Positions 9,404-19,425 of a stretch of 64,000 bases of DNA are shown piece by piece (position 1 is the first letter of the stretch; each line of letters begins with the position of its first letter). The notes beneath the pieces are model-generated. The model searched no databases, was not told where the DNA came from, and was given only the letters and a program-made list of their open reading frames with translations. A program made the translations under genes and the position numbers. Origin of the DNA: Rutstroemia sp. NJR-2017a BVV2 (lineage: Eukaryota; Ascomycota; Leotiomycetes; Helotiales; Rutstroemiaceae); the NCBI GenBank assembly GCA_002946415.1, contig NJPS01000070.1, positions 124,001-188,000 of the forward strand, written 5' to 3'.

Positions 9404-10937
9404 AGCCGCAAGGGGAAAAGACAAATAACTTCGAAGTAAACATAAGAGAAGACCACTTAGTCCCCAAGGTCGAAACCAGCTATACTAAGGAAATCATCGT
9501 GTGCCCATTTTTCCATTAATTCATTTCTTCATCCATTCACCCATTCATTCATTTATTCATTCTTCCATATGTCTATCCTTCCATCCATCCATTCGCATGT
9601 TGAAGCTGTGAAAGGTTTTGGTGATTCGTTTTTGCGACCGAGAGAATTTAGGCAGTTCCACAGGCTAAGTTATAGCATGAGTATCACTAAACCAAGCAAC
9701 AATAGCATGCAGAAAAACAAAGTACTCGCTTCGACTTTTTTCTTTCAAAATACTTAATAAAGAACTTTACAAATAAAAATGAAGTTATTACAACTTAGAA
9801 ATCAGCTTACTACATCTGTGATTTGTGTACTGGAATTTGCGTGTCCTACATTTAAGCGTTCGCTGTAGCACTGTCCCAATGTACCCCTTTTTCTAACGAA
9901 TTATATTGGTATGGTGAGGGGATGGCATGGATAGGGAAAATGATATGGTACTGTCCGAGGGGGGAAAGGTTGGTTTGGTGAAGCTGCGTAGTTGTTTATG
10001 TTTCGGACTGGGAAGAATGCTATTTGGTAGTCTTGCATTCCAGCCGGCTGCACTGCCCTCGAAAGTTGACGACTGCTACTGTCCTTTTGCATTGCCTTAC
10101 GCAGTCCCAGTCTCATCAACTCTGCCCGACGAATATATGTGTCTGGGAGGACGCGCCTGACCGGATTCGAGTCTAATTCATCCATTCAATCACAAAGTTT
10201 AATTCACTATCATCAAATCTTAACCTCTGCTGTGTCTCCAAAGCATGTAAAAAGTCATTCAAGGCATTCGAATCCCCAGTTGGTGGACGGGTATAAAATA
10301 CATATTGAAAGACCATTCCATCCCATCCCATTCCCTTCATTCCCATCGCCCATTCAATACCCAACCAAGTCTTCGCAAAACTCCACGCCCAAACGGTCAT
10401 TCATCATGATCTGATCAATTAGCAAAAAGAAACCCTATCCAAGCACTCCAAAAAGACAGATCAGGAAAGAAAATCTCGAAAGGTCTGTCTGTCCTCATCC
10501 ATAACTTTCCCCAAAAGCCAACTACCAAGAGAGGATGGGATGACAACCATTTAATTCCTAAGAGAAAGACAGAAAAACATTAGCCAAAAATGCTCGCTTG
10601 CGCTGCAATTTTTTTTCTTTGCTGTCAAAAAACCATTATCCAAGACTTCAGAAAATCGTTAACAAATAAACAGCTAGCATATTGGTCCTGCCAGCATCCG
10701 ACGACAATAATGGGACGAACAGTAAACGACAATCTCTGATAATATTATTGTAATAGTAGTAAAACATATGCGCTGGTATGTACGGGATGCCATGGGATGG
10801 CCATATTCAAATTTTTTCTCAACCGTTTGTACACGAAAAAAGACATCTCAGGTAAGAGACTTCAACCTTGATCCCTTTTTACCAGCGCGTCAGAACCAGG
10901 GGGATGGATGAGAACGCAGCAAAAAAAAGGTGCACAC
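9404..10937. other. intergenic region, 1.5 kb
   Basis: No gene supported. It contains a CATT/CATC-rich microsatellite (about 9519-9599), a second CCATTCC-rich stretch (about 10314-10350) and AT-rich 3' flank of the minus-strand gene ending at 10938. Confidence 0.5.
9519..9599. repeat. CATT/CATC simple-sequence repeat
   Basis: An imperfect tetranucleotide array on the plus strand (CATT, CATC and related units, more than ten copies) in non-coding sequence downstream of the gene at 8669. Confidence 0.7.
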
Positions 10938-11423
10938 TTACAATAATGCCAGCTCCAAGTCACCGTGGATCTTCGCCTTCAGCGTGATCTCGACTTCTAA
11001 ATTCAAATCTAGTCGCAGTCGCAGCGTATCGGTTTTTTCGTCACCGCCGCCGCCGCCGCCTTGCGATAATGCCCCGCCGGCGACGTTGCCGAGTGTGTTG
11101 CCGACACCGCCGGCGAGTCCGCCGACGGCGTCGGTGGCTTGGCCTAAGGGGACCATGTCACCAATACCGCCGAGGGGTCCGCCGCCGCCGCCGCCTTGCT
11201 TCTGCTGCTGTTGTTTTTGTTGCGTTTGCTGTTGTTGCTTGCGTTTGCGTGGCGGGGGCGCCTCCTCTTCTTCTTCGGAGGAGGAGTAGTCTGAGTCTTC
11301 GGAGCTGTAGTCTTCAGAGTCGGACTCGGATTCGTACACTGGTTGCTTCTTCGCAGGAGCTTTCTTTCCCTTGGTTGCCGTTTGTGCGGCAGCCTTGGGC
11401 TTGGCCTTTGCCTTGTCCGCCAT
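10938..11423 (-). CDS. disordered protein with C-terminal NLEVEI/AKIHGDL motif (161 aa)
   Basis: 161 aa starting at the ATG complementary to 11421-11423; the open frame upstream has no better start. Order: a Lys/Ala-rich basic N-terminus (residues 1-26); a Ser/Asp/Glu block (YESESDSEDYSSEDSDY); a basic RKRK patch; a Gln-rich run; a Gly-rich region with GGLAGGVGNTLGNVAGGA; and a conserved C-terminal strand-like tail with NLEVEI and AKIHGDLELALL. The same tail ends the divergent gene at 13752, so they are paralogs. The predicted stop TAA overlaps a perfect splice donor (GTAAGT) at exactly the position where the paralog has an intron, so the true last residues may come from a further exon. Function unknown. 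The Gly region resembles the product of the gene at 29027. Confidence 0.7.
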   Translation of the reverse strand: MADKAKAKPKAAAQTATKGKKAPAKKQPVYESESDSEDYSSEDSDYSSSEEEEEAPPPRKRKQQQQTQQKQQQQKQGGGGGGPLGGIGDMVPLGQATDAVGGLAGGVGNTLGNVAGGALSQGGGGGGDEKTDTLRLRLDLNLEVEITLKAKIHGDLELALL

Positions 11424-12150
11424 TGTAATGCTGGGGAGTAAGGAAGGAGTGGTTAGGGGAAAATGTGAAGTTGATTGATTGAGAGTGTTCTGGATTGTGA
11501 TGAGCAATACCAAAGAGTGTTCTTTAAAGGAAGATGGAAAAGGATCTTGCGGGGCGGAGGAGCGTTTGTTCAATCAAGATTACCACGTCATCAGCCCAAT
11601 TATCACGTTCGTTGGCTACAAGTGCATGGCTGATTCTTGATTTTGGCCGGGGTATTTCCCTCCTTCGAAACCTTCTCAGCAAGATTTTGAGCTATGGACC
11701 AAGTGGTATTCAAGTTGGAGGTTGGCAAAAATAAAGTGAGTGACATGGGGGGTTCATGTCCGAGGACTAAATGGACCAATACGCCGATTCCAATGCGCTT
11801 CTGGTGGGTCAAACATGCAGCATTTGGCCTGGCATCCCGCCTTCACAACGTTCCCCTGTTCCAAGTATTTCTGGAACAGGAAAAGCAGGATTTCGTCATG
11901 GCGCATGTGGACTGATGTTTGGTGAAATTCTGAATTCATGAGGTTGGAAAGCTTACATTCTGTGAGCCCGAGGTCCATATGCACTGCACTCACTGTCTGC
12001 CTGTAACTGGCCACTCTTGCAGCACGCAATTCAACCCTGATGGTAACCCATACACACACGATCTGCGGAAACTGCTGTAGGTACGATCACTGAAGCTCTG
12101 AAGAAGCCTGTAGAAAGGAAAGAATTTTTTATTTTACAATATTTCCAGTT
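11424..12150. other. intergenic region with a small stem-loop
   Basis: No gene. It holds the upstream region of the minus gene at 10938 and the 3' flank of the minus gene at 12151. A 9-bp perfect inverted repeat lies at 11855-11880. Confidence 0.5.
11855..11880. repeat. 9-bp inverted repeat (hairpin)
   Basis: CCTGTTCCA at 11855-11863 and its exact reverse complement TGGAACAGG at 11872-11880 are separated by 8 bases. It lies between two genes, about 270 bases past the stop of the 12151 gene and about 430 bases upstream of the start of the 10938 gene. Significance unknown. Confidence 0.5.
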
Positions 12151-12868
12151 TCAGCCATCCTCCTTTTTCTTCCCTATCAACTGACTATTCCACCCGCACA
12201 TCAACATTCTCTTCAGACATACCTCCTTGATCTTCTTCCCCTTCGGCAAACCCGAAAGATCACCATTTTCATCGAAGAACAGCTGCCAAAGTCCCGGCTC
12301 TACTTCAATCGCCACAAAACCCTCATCTTCCTCCAAAGTTATATTTTGCTCGTCTTCCGTCCAATCCCACGGATGGGCTAAGTTACCAAGAGTCTCAGAT
12401 CGCGTCCCGTACTTCATCTCCAGCGTTTCTTTATCCACATATATCCAATTTAGCATGGGCGGATCGTCTTGAATGGACGATACCAAGCCGTGCTCTTCCG
12501 TCCCCGGATATCCAAAATAATATCCACAGAACCGATGGCCCTGTTTCGGTGCGTCTGGATGGTTTAGATAGAGCTGCAGTGGTGTTGCCCAGACATCAGT
12601 TGTTGCTCTTGAAGACATGCGCTTCATTCAAGTGATATATGAATCCGAGAATATGAAGAAATCGTAACAAAAAATATTTACATACCTTGTTGTCCTTTAG
12701 AACGACCTGAGCCTCCTTCGGCGGCTCCTTATCAATACTGAAATCCACAGTCATGAAAAACTTCGCCTTGTGCTTCATAATCGCATCTTCTTTCTTCTGC
12801 GCGCTGACTGCTTCCGCGGTGCCGATGACCGTCGGAATCGCACATATCGTTGCGAGGAATAATGCCAT
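12151..12868 (-). CDS. conserved fungal protein of unknown function with N-terminal TM
   Basis: Two exons: 12868-12686 and 12573-12151 (intron with GTATGT donor and CTGCAG acceptor, phase 0), giving 200 aa. The N-terminus is a membrane or signal-anchor helix (ALFLATICAIPTVIGTAEAV). The body carries the block FCGYYFGYPGTEEHGLVSS, then DDPPMLNWIYVDKETLEMKYG, PWDWTEDE, EGFVAIE and LWQLFFDENGD. I recognise these as hallmarks of a widespread ascomycete family with no known function. Splicing at 12573 puts LYLNHP directly after DNK, as in the family; using the nearer AG would insert about 20 foreign residues. An upstream in-frame ATG at 12928 would lengthen the N-terminus. It sits between the two IHGDL-tail paralogs. 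Confidence 0.75.
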
Positions 12869-13751
12869 AATGATAACGATGTCCTTTGTTAGATGTTCAT
12901 TGATTTGTTCTTGATCTGGTCCGATCAATTCTCTGACATGGAAACGTGTGCTTGGCTGGTGTTTACAATAATGGCATTCTTGTTGTTGTGGGGTTGGTTA
13001 GAAGTTTAATTTCCCTTCAAAAGGCGCATCGCATCGCTTTACCGTCCGTGTTGGGGCGTGGGTGGGATGACTTTGGACCTAAATTAGGGGAAGACAACAC
13101 ACGTCATACGGTCGCATTATTGTCTGGGGAGTTGGTAGTAGGCTGCTTATGTGTCGCTGGGATTCATGCGAAGTATGGAGCAGCTGCCAGTACAAAAACT
13201 TGTACAACCCGCAGCCGACGGCAAGCTGTGAGTGAGTATTCCAGAAGCCTACAAGCAAGAAACCCGAAAAGAGCGCTGCGTAGAAAAAGCTGGCAATTTA
13301 GAGATTAATTAACTTGATTTAAACAGAATCGTACTCGTAGGTCGGCGGGCTCTGCAGGTTCTTTGACCCACCCCACAGTTCAGGAAAAAAGGACGTTGCT
13401 GTGTGGTTTGTTACAAAGCGGACTGCCCCTCCCTACCCCAGTCATTAAAAAATGATCAAGGATTGTCCTGCATCATTTTCTGCAATCCTCGCGGTTATGT
13501 CATAGTTGGTGATGAGCTGGAAGCTCCATAGATTCAACCAGGTTCAGGTTTTCCAAGTTCTCAAGAAGTTTCGTATTGTTGTATAAACCAAAGCCTTCGT
13601 AAATTTTGCCCTTTTTATTTCTTCACGAAGTATACCTTTTTTATTCTCGTGATTCCCGAACTCGCATATTTTAAAGAATTGGTGCAATCACATTTGTTCC
13701 GACCCCTCACATCTTTATTCACATAAGCACAATCGACACACACACTTCATA
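12869..13751. other. intergenic region, 0.9 kb, divergent promoter
   Basis: No gene supported; an open frame at 12946-13308 has no protein-like features. This is the shared upstream region of the minus gene at 12868 and the plus gene at 13752. Confidence 0.5.
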
Positions 13752-14741
13752 ATGCCACCAAAAGCTGGCGGTACGCCTATTGGCGGCAAGAAGCAGATGC
13801 CCACTCCACAGGCTACACCTGCAAAGGAGGCCGAGGGAGCAGAGCAGAACGAGCAAGAAGAAGAGGCACAAGATGAAGAGCAGAACGAGGAGGAGCAAGC
13901 CGAGGGTTCCGGAGAGGAGGGACAAGAAGAGGGAGAGGGAGAGGGCGAGGAAGAGGGTGCCAAAGCCCAAGCCTCTGTAGAGGGAGAAAATAATGCCGAG
14001 GCCACGGCCGACGAAGGCGAAAACCAAGAACAAACCGAAGCAGAGGGCGAAAACAACCCCGAAGAAAGCGAAGAAACCGCCGTGCACGCCGAAGAAGAGG
14101 AAGAAGCGGAGCCTGAGCCCGAGCCCGAACCCAAAGAACGCCGACGCCGTCGCAAAGAGAAGTCCCGCCGGAAGGCTAAGGTTGCCGAACCTGAGGAGGA
14201 AGAAGAGGAGGAGGAGCAGGAGGCGCCGAGAAAACCACGTCGCAAGCGTCGTGATCGTGATCGTCCCCGATTCCTCGAGGATGATGGACAGCAGAACAAC
14301 CAGCAGATGATGCAGCAACAGCAGATGCAGCAGCAAATGCAGATGATGCAGCAACAATTAGAACAACAGAAACAACAAGGTGGTGGCGGAAAGGATCAGG
14401 GCAAACAGCCGCTGAAATTGAGGTTGGATGTCAATCTTGAGGTGGAGATCGAGTTGAGGGCCAAGATTCATGGTGACTTGACTTTGGCTTTGTTGTACGT
14501 TTATCTTTCCTTTCCTCGTTATGTGCTCACCTTCTTCCCTATCTGTTGTCATCGTTCATTGTTTTACAATTACCCCTTCGTTCCTTCCCCCCCCTACCCA
14601 TCATACACATCTGAAAGCGAAAAACAGCTCCGGATGAGGACTTCCATCAACAACAATCCACCACTTATCGGAGAATCGAAGACGACTTCTCCGCAATTTA
14701 CAAGCTCGGATGAGCTGATATATTCTGCCTATAGGTCATGA
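13752..14741 (+). CDS. acidic/basic disordered protein with C-terminal NLEVEI/AKIHGDL motif (249 aa)
   Basis: Exon 1 is 13752-14494 and exon 2 is 14735-14741, joined across a 240-bp intron (donor GTACGT, acceptor CTATAG). The last exon adds only the end of a Leu codon, Ser and the stop, giving 249 aa. Order: a short basic start (PPKAGG...GGKKQ); a long Glu-rich acidic region (to about residue 125); an Arg/Lys cluster (ERRRRRKEKSRRK); a second acidic run; RKPRRKRRDRDR; a Gln/Met-rich stretch; a Gly patch; and the C-terminal motif (NLEVEIELRAKIHGDLTLALL). Without splicing the frame would read 80 unrelated residues through the intron. It is a paralog of the gene at 10938. Function unknown; high charge and low complexity suggest a disordered scaffold or nucleic-acid-associated protein, an inference only. 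Confidence 0.75.
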   Translation: MPPKAGGTPIGGKKQMPTPQATPAKEAEGAEQNEQEEEAQDEEQNEEEQAEGSGEEGQEEGEGEGEEEGAKAQASVEGENNAEATADEGENQEQTEAEGENNPEESEETAVHAEEEEEAEPEPEPEPKERRRRRKEKSRRKAKVAEPEEEEEEEEQEAPRKPRRKRRDRDRPRFLEDDGQQNNQQMMQQQQMQQQMQMMQQQLEQQKQQGGGGKDQGKQPLKLRLDVNLEVEIELRAKIHGDLTLALLYVYLSFPRYVLTFFPICCHRSLFYNYPFVPSPPYPSYTSESEKQLRMRTSINNNPPLIGESKTTSPQFTSSDELIYSAYRS

Positions 14742-17074
14742 GTGCGCCAATGGGAAATTTCAATTGCTCAACTGTTTAATATGATCGTTGACAATTCACA
14801 TTCATCATCACCATCATGTCTTCTCTTTTTCTTGAATCTTGAATTGTTTAATCAGATTAAGAAAGAGTTCATGCTAACGGGCGGGTCTTTTGGCTCCGCG
14901 TTTGCAGGGAAGGTCTATGATTTCTCATGCACTATCTATCTATATATTTCCTCGTCTTGGTTCGAAGTCTAGTGCCCTATGGGTTTGATGATATGAGGTG
15001 GTTTTGGGTCTTTTTTCTCTCTTTTGTTTTGGATGGCATGGCGATGATATTTGGGTTTGGGGCCGGCAGACGAATGAATGTACTTTTAGAGATTAATGAT
15101 GAATGAAAAAGCTTCAAAATGGATCATGATGACGATTTTCAATCACAGTTGCGGTACACTGCTAAGGTCTAGGTTCTGTAGAGCCGACTGTGTTTCCTTA
15201 AAACTTAGTTATGCCGTTTAGCATAGGTCTACGTCGCCATGGCAGATCTTGTAACACAGATGGAAACAGACATCCGGCCACATAAAAAGAAGATCTAAGA
15301 TATGATGAGATTAAGTGAGATGAGAATGAGATGAGATTTCAACCTCCGGAGATAATCTTGAGCTATGTCATGTCAGGTACTCAAATGTCGTCTCAATCTC
15401 GGCCGTAGTGTCGCACCAAGCTACAGTAGGTAAAAGGTAGATGCGTATCACGGATGTGCAACCTCCCTTTCCAACGACGGTACACGATATCCTAATCGTC
15501 TCCTAGCCGCGAGAATCATCGTAATAGCGCGAACCATCCCACGAGCTATCCACGTTCCGGCTCCTTCCCTCCTTAGGTCGACTTCTAGAACTCTACAATA
15601 CATCCATCAAGTTTGCCTTGGGTCTGACCGCTGTCAGCTATCGAATCATCAGACTAGCTTTCCATGAACAGACACGGGCGGGATCAACCATTTCAGATCA
15701 TAGCCACGACGGCGTAGGTGCTTTGTAAATTCAAACTGTGTCTTTCCTTATGTTTTACTTTCGGATTTGAGCGGCTTGTGAAAAAGGATCGCCACACTTT
15801 CTTTTCAAACCATAACCTCTCAACATCCCTTCATTTGCGGCTTACCCTCTGCCGTACCGTAACCGAATACCAACTTGGCATCGGGAATTACGAAGCGAAA
15901 AGTTGGAAGCTGGATTTGGGAGATTGAGTGATTGAGTCTGGATTGCTTTTTCTTCCAAGTTTTTGAACCGCTTGGCTTACCCGTGGGATTGATGAATCCT
16001 TCGTATTGAGCTTGTCCAAGTTAGATTTCCTCGATGCCTCCAACCTGCAATGTATCTCAAACGGAACGCTTCGTGATCACCTGCATCGAAAAAGGAGCAT
16101 TTAATTTTATGAGTGCAAGTAGACGGACCATTATGGGCAGCCTGTCAATGAAATGCAAATGTGCCGTCGATGTCCCCTTCATGCGTTCTTGCAGATTCCC
16201 CGAAAGCTTCGCTGCCATATTCAGCTGCGATCTACACTGCTCCCGAGTTTCAGGCTTTGAGCTTCCACAAGTGCACGTATCCCGGTGGGGCAATCTCATT
16301 CGCTCAGCACGGACATGGCAGCTTTCAAAAACGCTTTTACCCACCCTAGCCCACCGAGTCCACTCATGTGGCTAATGCTTGCAGGTTTTGCCGGAGTAGG
16401 GATTAGTTGACGTTGGTTAGTCCCGTACCCGATGCAGCCGTCTACTCTACGTTTCGAGACCCCGAGCTGTCAGTCAGGATCGAAGATGGCATCCGGACTT
16501 TGTTCACATTTCGGCTCATGCATTATCCCCGCACAGTTGGCGAGCAGGGGGGGAAGAATAGGTGTGGCTAGAAAGGATTTTGATCCACTTGTCTTTTCTT
16601 CGTACACCATTTCGAGTGGGATGATATGATGCAAGTAATACAAGTTACAGCCACTTGGGGTTTCCTCCAATCTTTGCATTGGATTTCCCTGTTTTGAGCT
16701 GGGGAAGCTTGTAAAACTCCTATGTTTGGTGCGATAGATTGACGCAATGATTGTACTGCAGGATTATTCTCTGATTGGAACAAAACTTGGCAAATGGCTG
16801 GTACGGTGCAGTTGGCCCAGTTTCCCAAATCCAAGCCAGAAATCTCGAACTGTGAGATCATTCATCTACTATCAATTTGCTAAGAGAATCCAACCCGGCG
16901 TCATACTTTCTCCTGTTCGGTCTGTGTCACTAGTCCATCCTATTTTATACATCTTCAGCGTGGGTCAAGCTGTCTCCTCGATATATTGTTCGGTATCGCT
17001 GGACGCTTGATATTAAGCACGTATCGCTTCGTTACGACCCAGACTCAATAACAACCAGCACCAGCACCAGCACA
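14742..17074. other. intergenic region, 2.3 kb
   Basis: I find no gene. Short open frames in all six frames lack recognisable motifs. It contains the 3' flank of the gene at 13752, and the leader before 17075 ends in an imperfect CCAGCA-type repeat. Confidence 0.5.
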
Positions 17075-19425
17075 ATGGCCGACACCCAAGAAGCACCAAA
17101 GAAGGTTTTCAAAGCCGCCAAGTCAAAGACTCCAATCAAGAAGAAGGTACCTTCGACATCTCAACCACCAACGCCATCAGTTCCGCAATCCGCGCCCGCG
17201 ACACCAAGCGCACCAGCCGAAACTCCTAATGTTGAAAAGTCCGCAAAGCAGGCCTCCACCAAGGTAAGTTTCCTGCTAAAACTGGTCTGCCTCCTATCAC
17301 CGACCGTGCTCCTTCTCCTCCTCCTCGCGGACCACAAGAATTCGAGACCAAGGGCCTACACATCCGTGCCCAAGGCTCTTCTGCGAGAACGAGAGCGAGA
17401 GGAAGAGAAAGAGCGACTACTGCGAGTGCAAGAAGAATACGAAGTCGAATATGAAGAAAAACTCCGCAACTATTCATTGCACGTCAGAGCGCTAACAATC
17501 AAACAATGTAGGCCAAGAAGTTCGCACCTAAACCACCTGCTACACCTCCAGCTAATGTTCCACAACCTGAAGTAGCTTCGCCTTCGCCGGCGCCGAAATC
17601 TTCGGGCCAACCAAAGAAGAAATTCAAGAAGCCTATCAAGAAGGTTGAGCCTGAACCTGAACCAGAGCCTGAGCATGAACCAGAGCCTGAGCCCGAGCAA
17701 GAACCAGAGCCCGAGCCCGAGCCAGAGGTTCAAGAGCCTGAGCCTGAGCCTGAAGTCGAGGCGGAGGAGCCCGAGGAAGAGGATGAGCATCAAGATGAAG
17801 GCATCGAGATGATCGATGGCGAGGACGAGCACTCTGAAAAAGAGGACGCCGGAAATGAAGTTGAAAATGACAACGAGAATGACTCTGATGCTCAAGAGGA
17901 AGATGAGCAGTCTGAAAACGAAGGCGAAGACTTCGAAGGCAGTGAAAATGAAGAAGACTACCAAGAATCAGACAACGAAGAAGGCGATGATGAAGCCGAG
18001 CCAGCTGAAGACCTCCCCGTCGAGCCCGTCAAAAAGGCACCCGAACCCGTTCAAAAAGCCGCCGAACCAGCGCAAGACGCCGCCAAACCTGCAACCGAGC
18101 AAGCCAAACGTCCAAAGAAATTCTTGAGCAAAGCATCTAAAGCTGCGCAAGGAAATGGTCTTTTGGGCGGCGGAGCCGACAAGGCAAAGGGTGCGTTGGG
18201 CAGTCTTCCTGGCGCGGATAAAGCTACCGACGCTACCAGCGGGGCTACAGATGCTGCGAAGGGCGCCCAGGATAAAGCTTCAGGTGCTGTTTCTGGTGCT
18301 CAAGACACGGCGAAGGGCACCGCTGGAAAGGTCAAGGACCAAGCTCCTTCAAAGGAACAAGCTACTGGTGCTTTAGACGGTGCTAAGAATGCGGCTAGTG
18401 ACAAGGTGGGAAGTGTTCCCGGCGCCGATGCCGCAAAGGGCGCAACTGATAAAGTATCTGGTGCGGCAAGCGGTGCTAAGGATAAGCTTCCCAAGACTGG
18501 TACACCGGCTGATGGAGCAGGTGACCAGGTTAATGGTGTTGCTGATGGAGATGCGCTTGGTGGTGCACAGGATAAGTTGGGCGATGCGCAAGAAAAGGTT
18601 AATGGTGTTGCTGGAGATGCGCAGGGTAAGCTTGGCGGTGCGAAGGATAGCGCTGAGGGCGCTGTTGGCGGCGCGCAAGATAAATTGGGCGAGGCTAAGG
18701 ATGGTGCTGAGAGCGCAGTAGGAGATGCTAAGGATAAGGCGGCAGGTGCTGCTGGTGATGCTCAAGACAAGGTCGGAGGTGCATTGGGTGGTGCAAAAGA
18801 CAAAGTCGGAGGACTGGCCGGCGACGCACAAGAGAAAGCCGGAGGTGCAGCAGATGATGCGCAAAACAAGCTCGGCGGTGCGGTTGGTGGTGCACAGGAG
18901 AAGTTGGGCGATGCAAAGGACAGTCTTCCCAGCACTGACGATGCACAAGACAAACTCTCAGGGGCTACCGACTCCGCCAAAGGCGCATTGGGAAATGTTC
19001 CTGGCGCAGATAAAGCTACTGGTGCCCTTGATGGTGCTAAAGATCAAGTCTCTGGCCTCAAGAACCAAGCAACCGATAATGTGCAAGTGGATATCCCAGA
19101 TATCAACGACGTAGTCGGCAAGAGCATTTCCGTTATTAAAGACGGATATCTCTTCGACGACTCTGGAAACATCATCGGCCAAGCTACATCTAACTTTAGC
19201 GGAAAGGCATTGGGTAGTTTCAAGAGCAAGGAGCTCGATGCTAAGGCTCAACAGCAACTGCAAACCATTGGCGGTGGCTCCAAGGCCGGAACCGAGAACA
19301 AGGAGAATGCGGCATCCAGTGCAGCTGGTAGTCCGAGTGACATTTTCTTGGATGTGAAGAGTACGAATGAGGGTATTAGTTTGACGATTAGGATCCCTAC
19401 TGCTTTCATGATGAGACAGGGTTAG
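17075..19425 (+). CDS. LEA-like repeat protein with one DUF3659-like unit (about 700 aa)
   Basis: Exons 17075-17263 and 17512-19425 (donor GTAAGT, acceptor ATGTAG, phase 0) give 700 aa. Order: a Lys/Pro/Ala-rich start (KKVFKAAKSK...PIKKKV); an acidic Pro-Glu stretch of EPEPEP type; an Asp/Glu/Ser block to about residue 230; then about 270 residues of Ala/Gly/Asp/Lys repeats of the GDAQDKLGGA-KDS-AEGAV kind, like group-3 LEA proteins. Next comes a single DUF3659-like unit (SVIKDGYLFDDSGNIIGQA), then a short strand-rich end (SLTIRIPTAF). It is hydrophilic, with no signal peptide and probably cytosolic. A desiccation or stress role is inferred from the LEA resemblance. It shares repeat type and the DUF3659 unit with the gene at 21367. 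The intron has Pro-rich coding potential in one frame, so a different N-terminal splice form is possible. Confidence 0.75.
18160..19075 (+). repeat. LEA-like degenerate coding repeats
   Basis: Degenerate in-frame units of roughly 33-45 bases encode GGAQDKLGDA, GDAKDKAAGA and variants. Two longer copies of LG(S/N)(L/V)PGADKAT occur near 18190 and 18985. They produce long false open frames on the other strand. Confidence 0.7.

Noticed and set aside
11069..11428. Arg-rich plus-strand frame of 119 codons
   Set aside because: It is antisense to the poly-Gly, Gln and Glu tracts of the 10938 gene; no natural protein character.
12946..13308. 120-codon plus-strand frame between 12868 and 13752
   Set aside because: No motif, no leader, and it lies in the shared promoter region of two real genes.
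13719..14357. Long minus-strand open frames (up to 212 codons) opposite the gene at 13752
   Set aside because: They are mirror images of Glu/Lys-rich low-complexity coding sequence and read poly-Leu/Ser without motifs.
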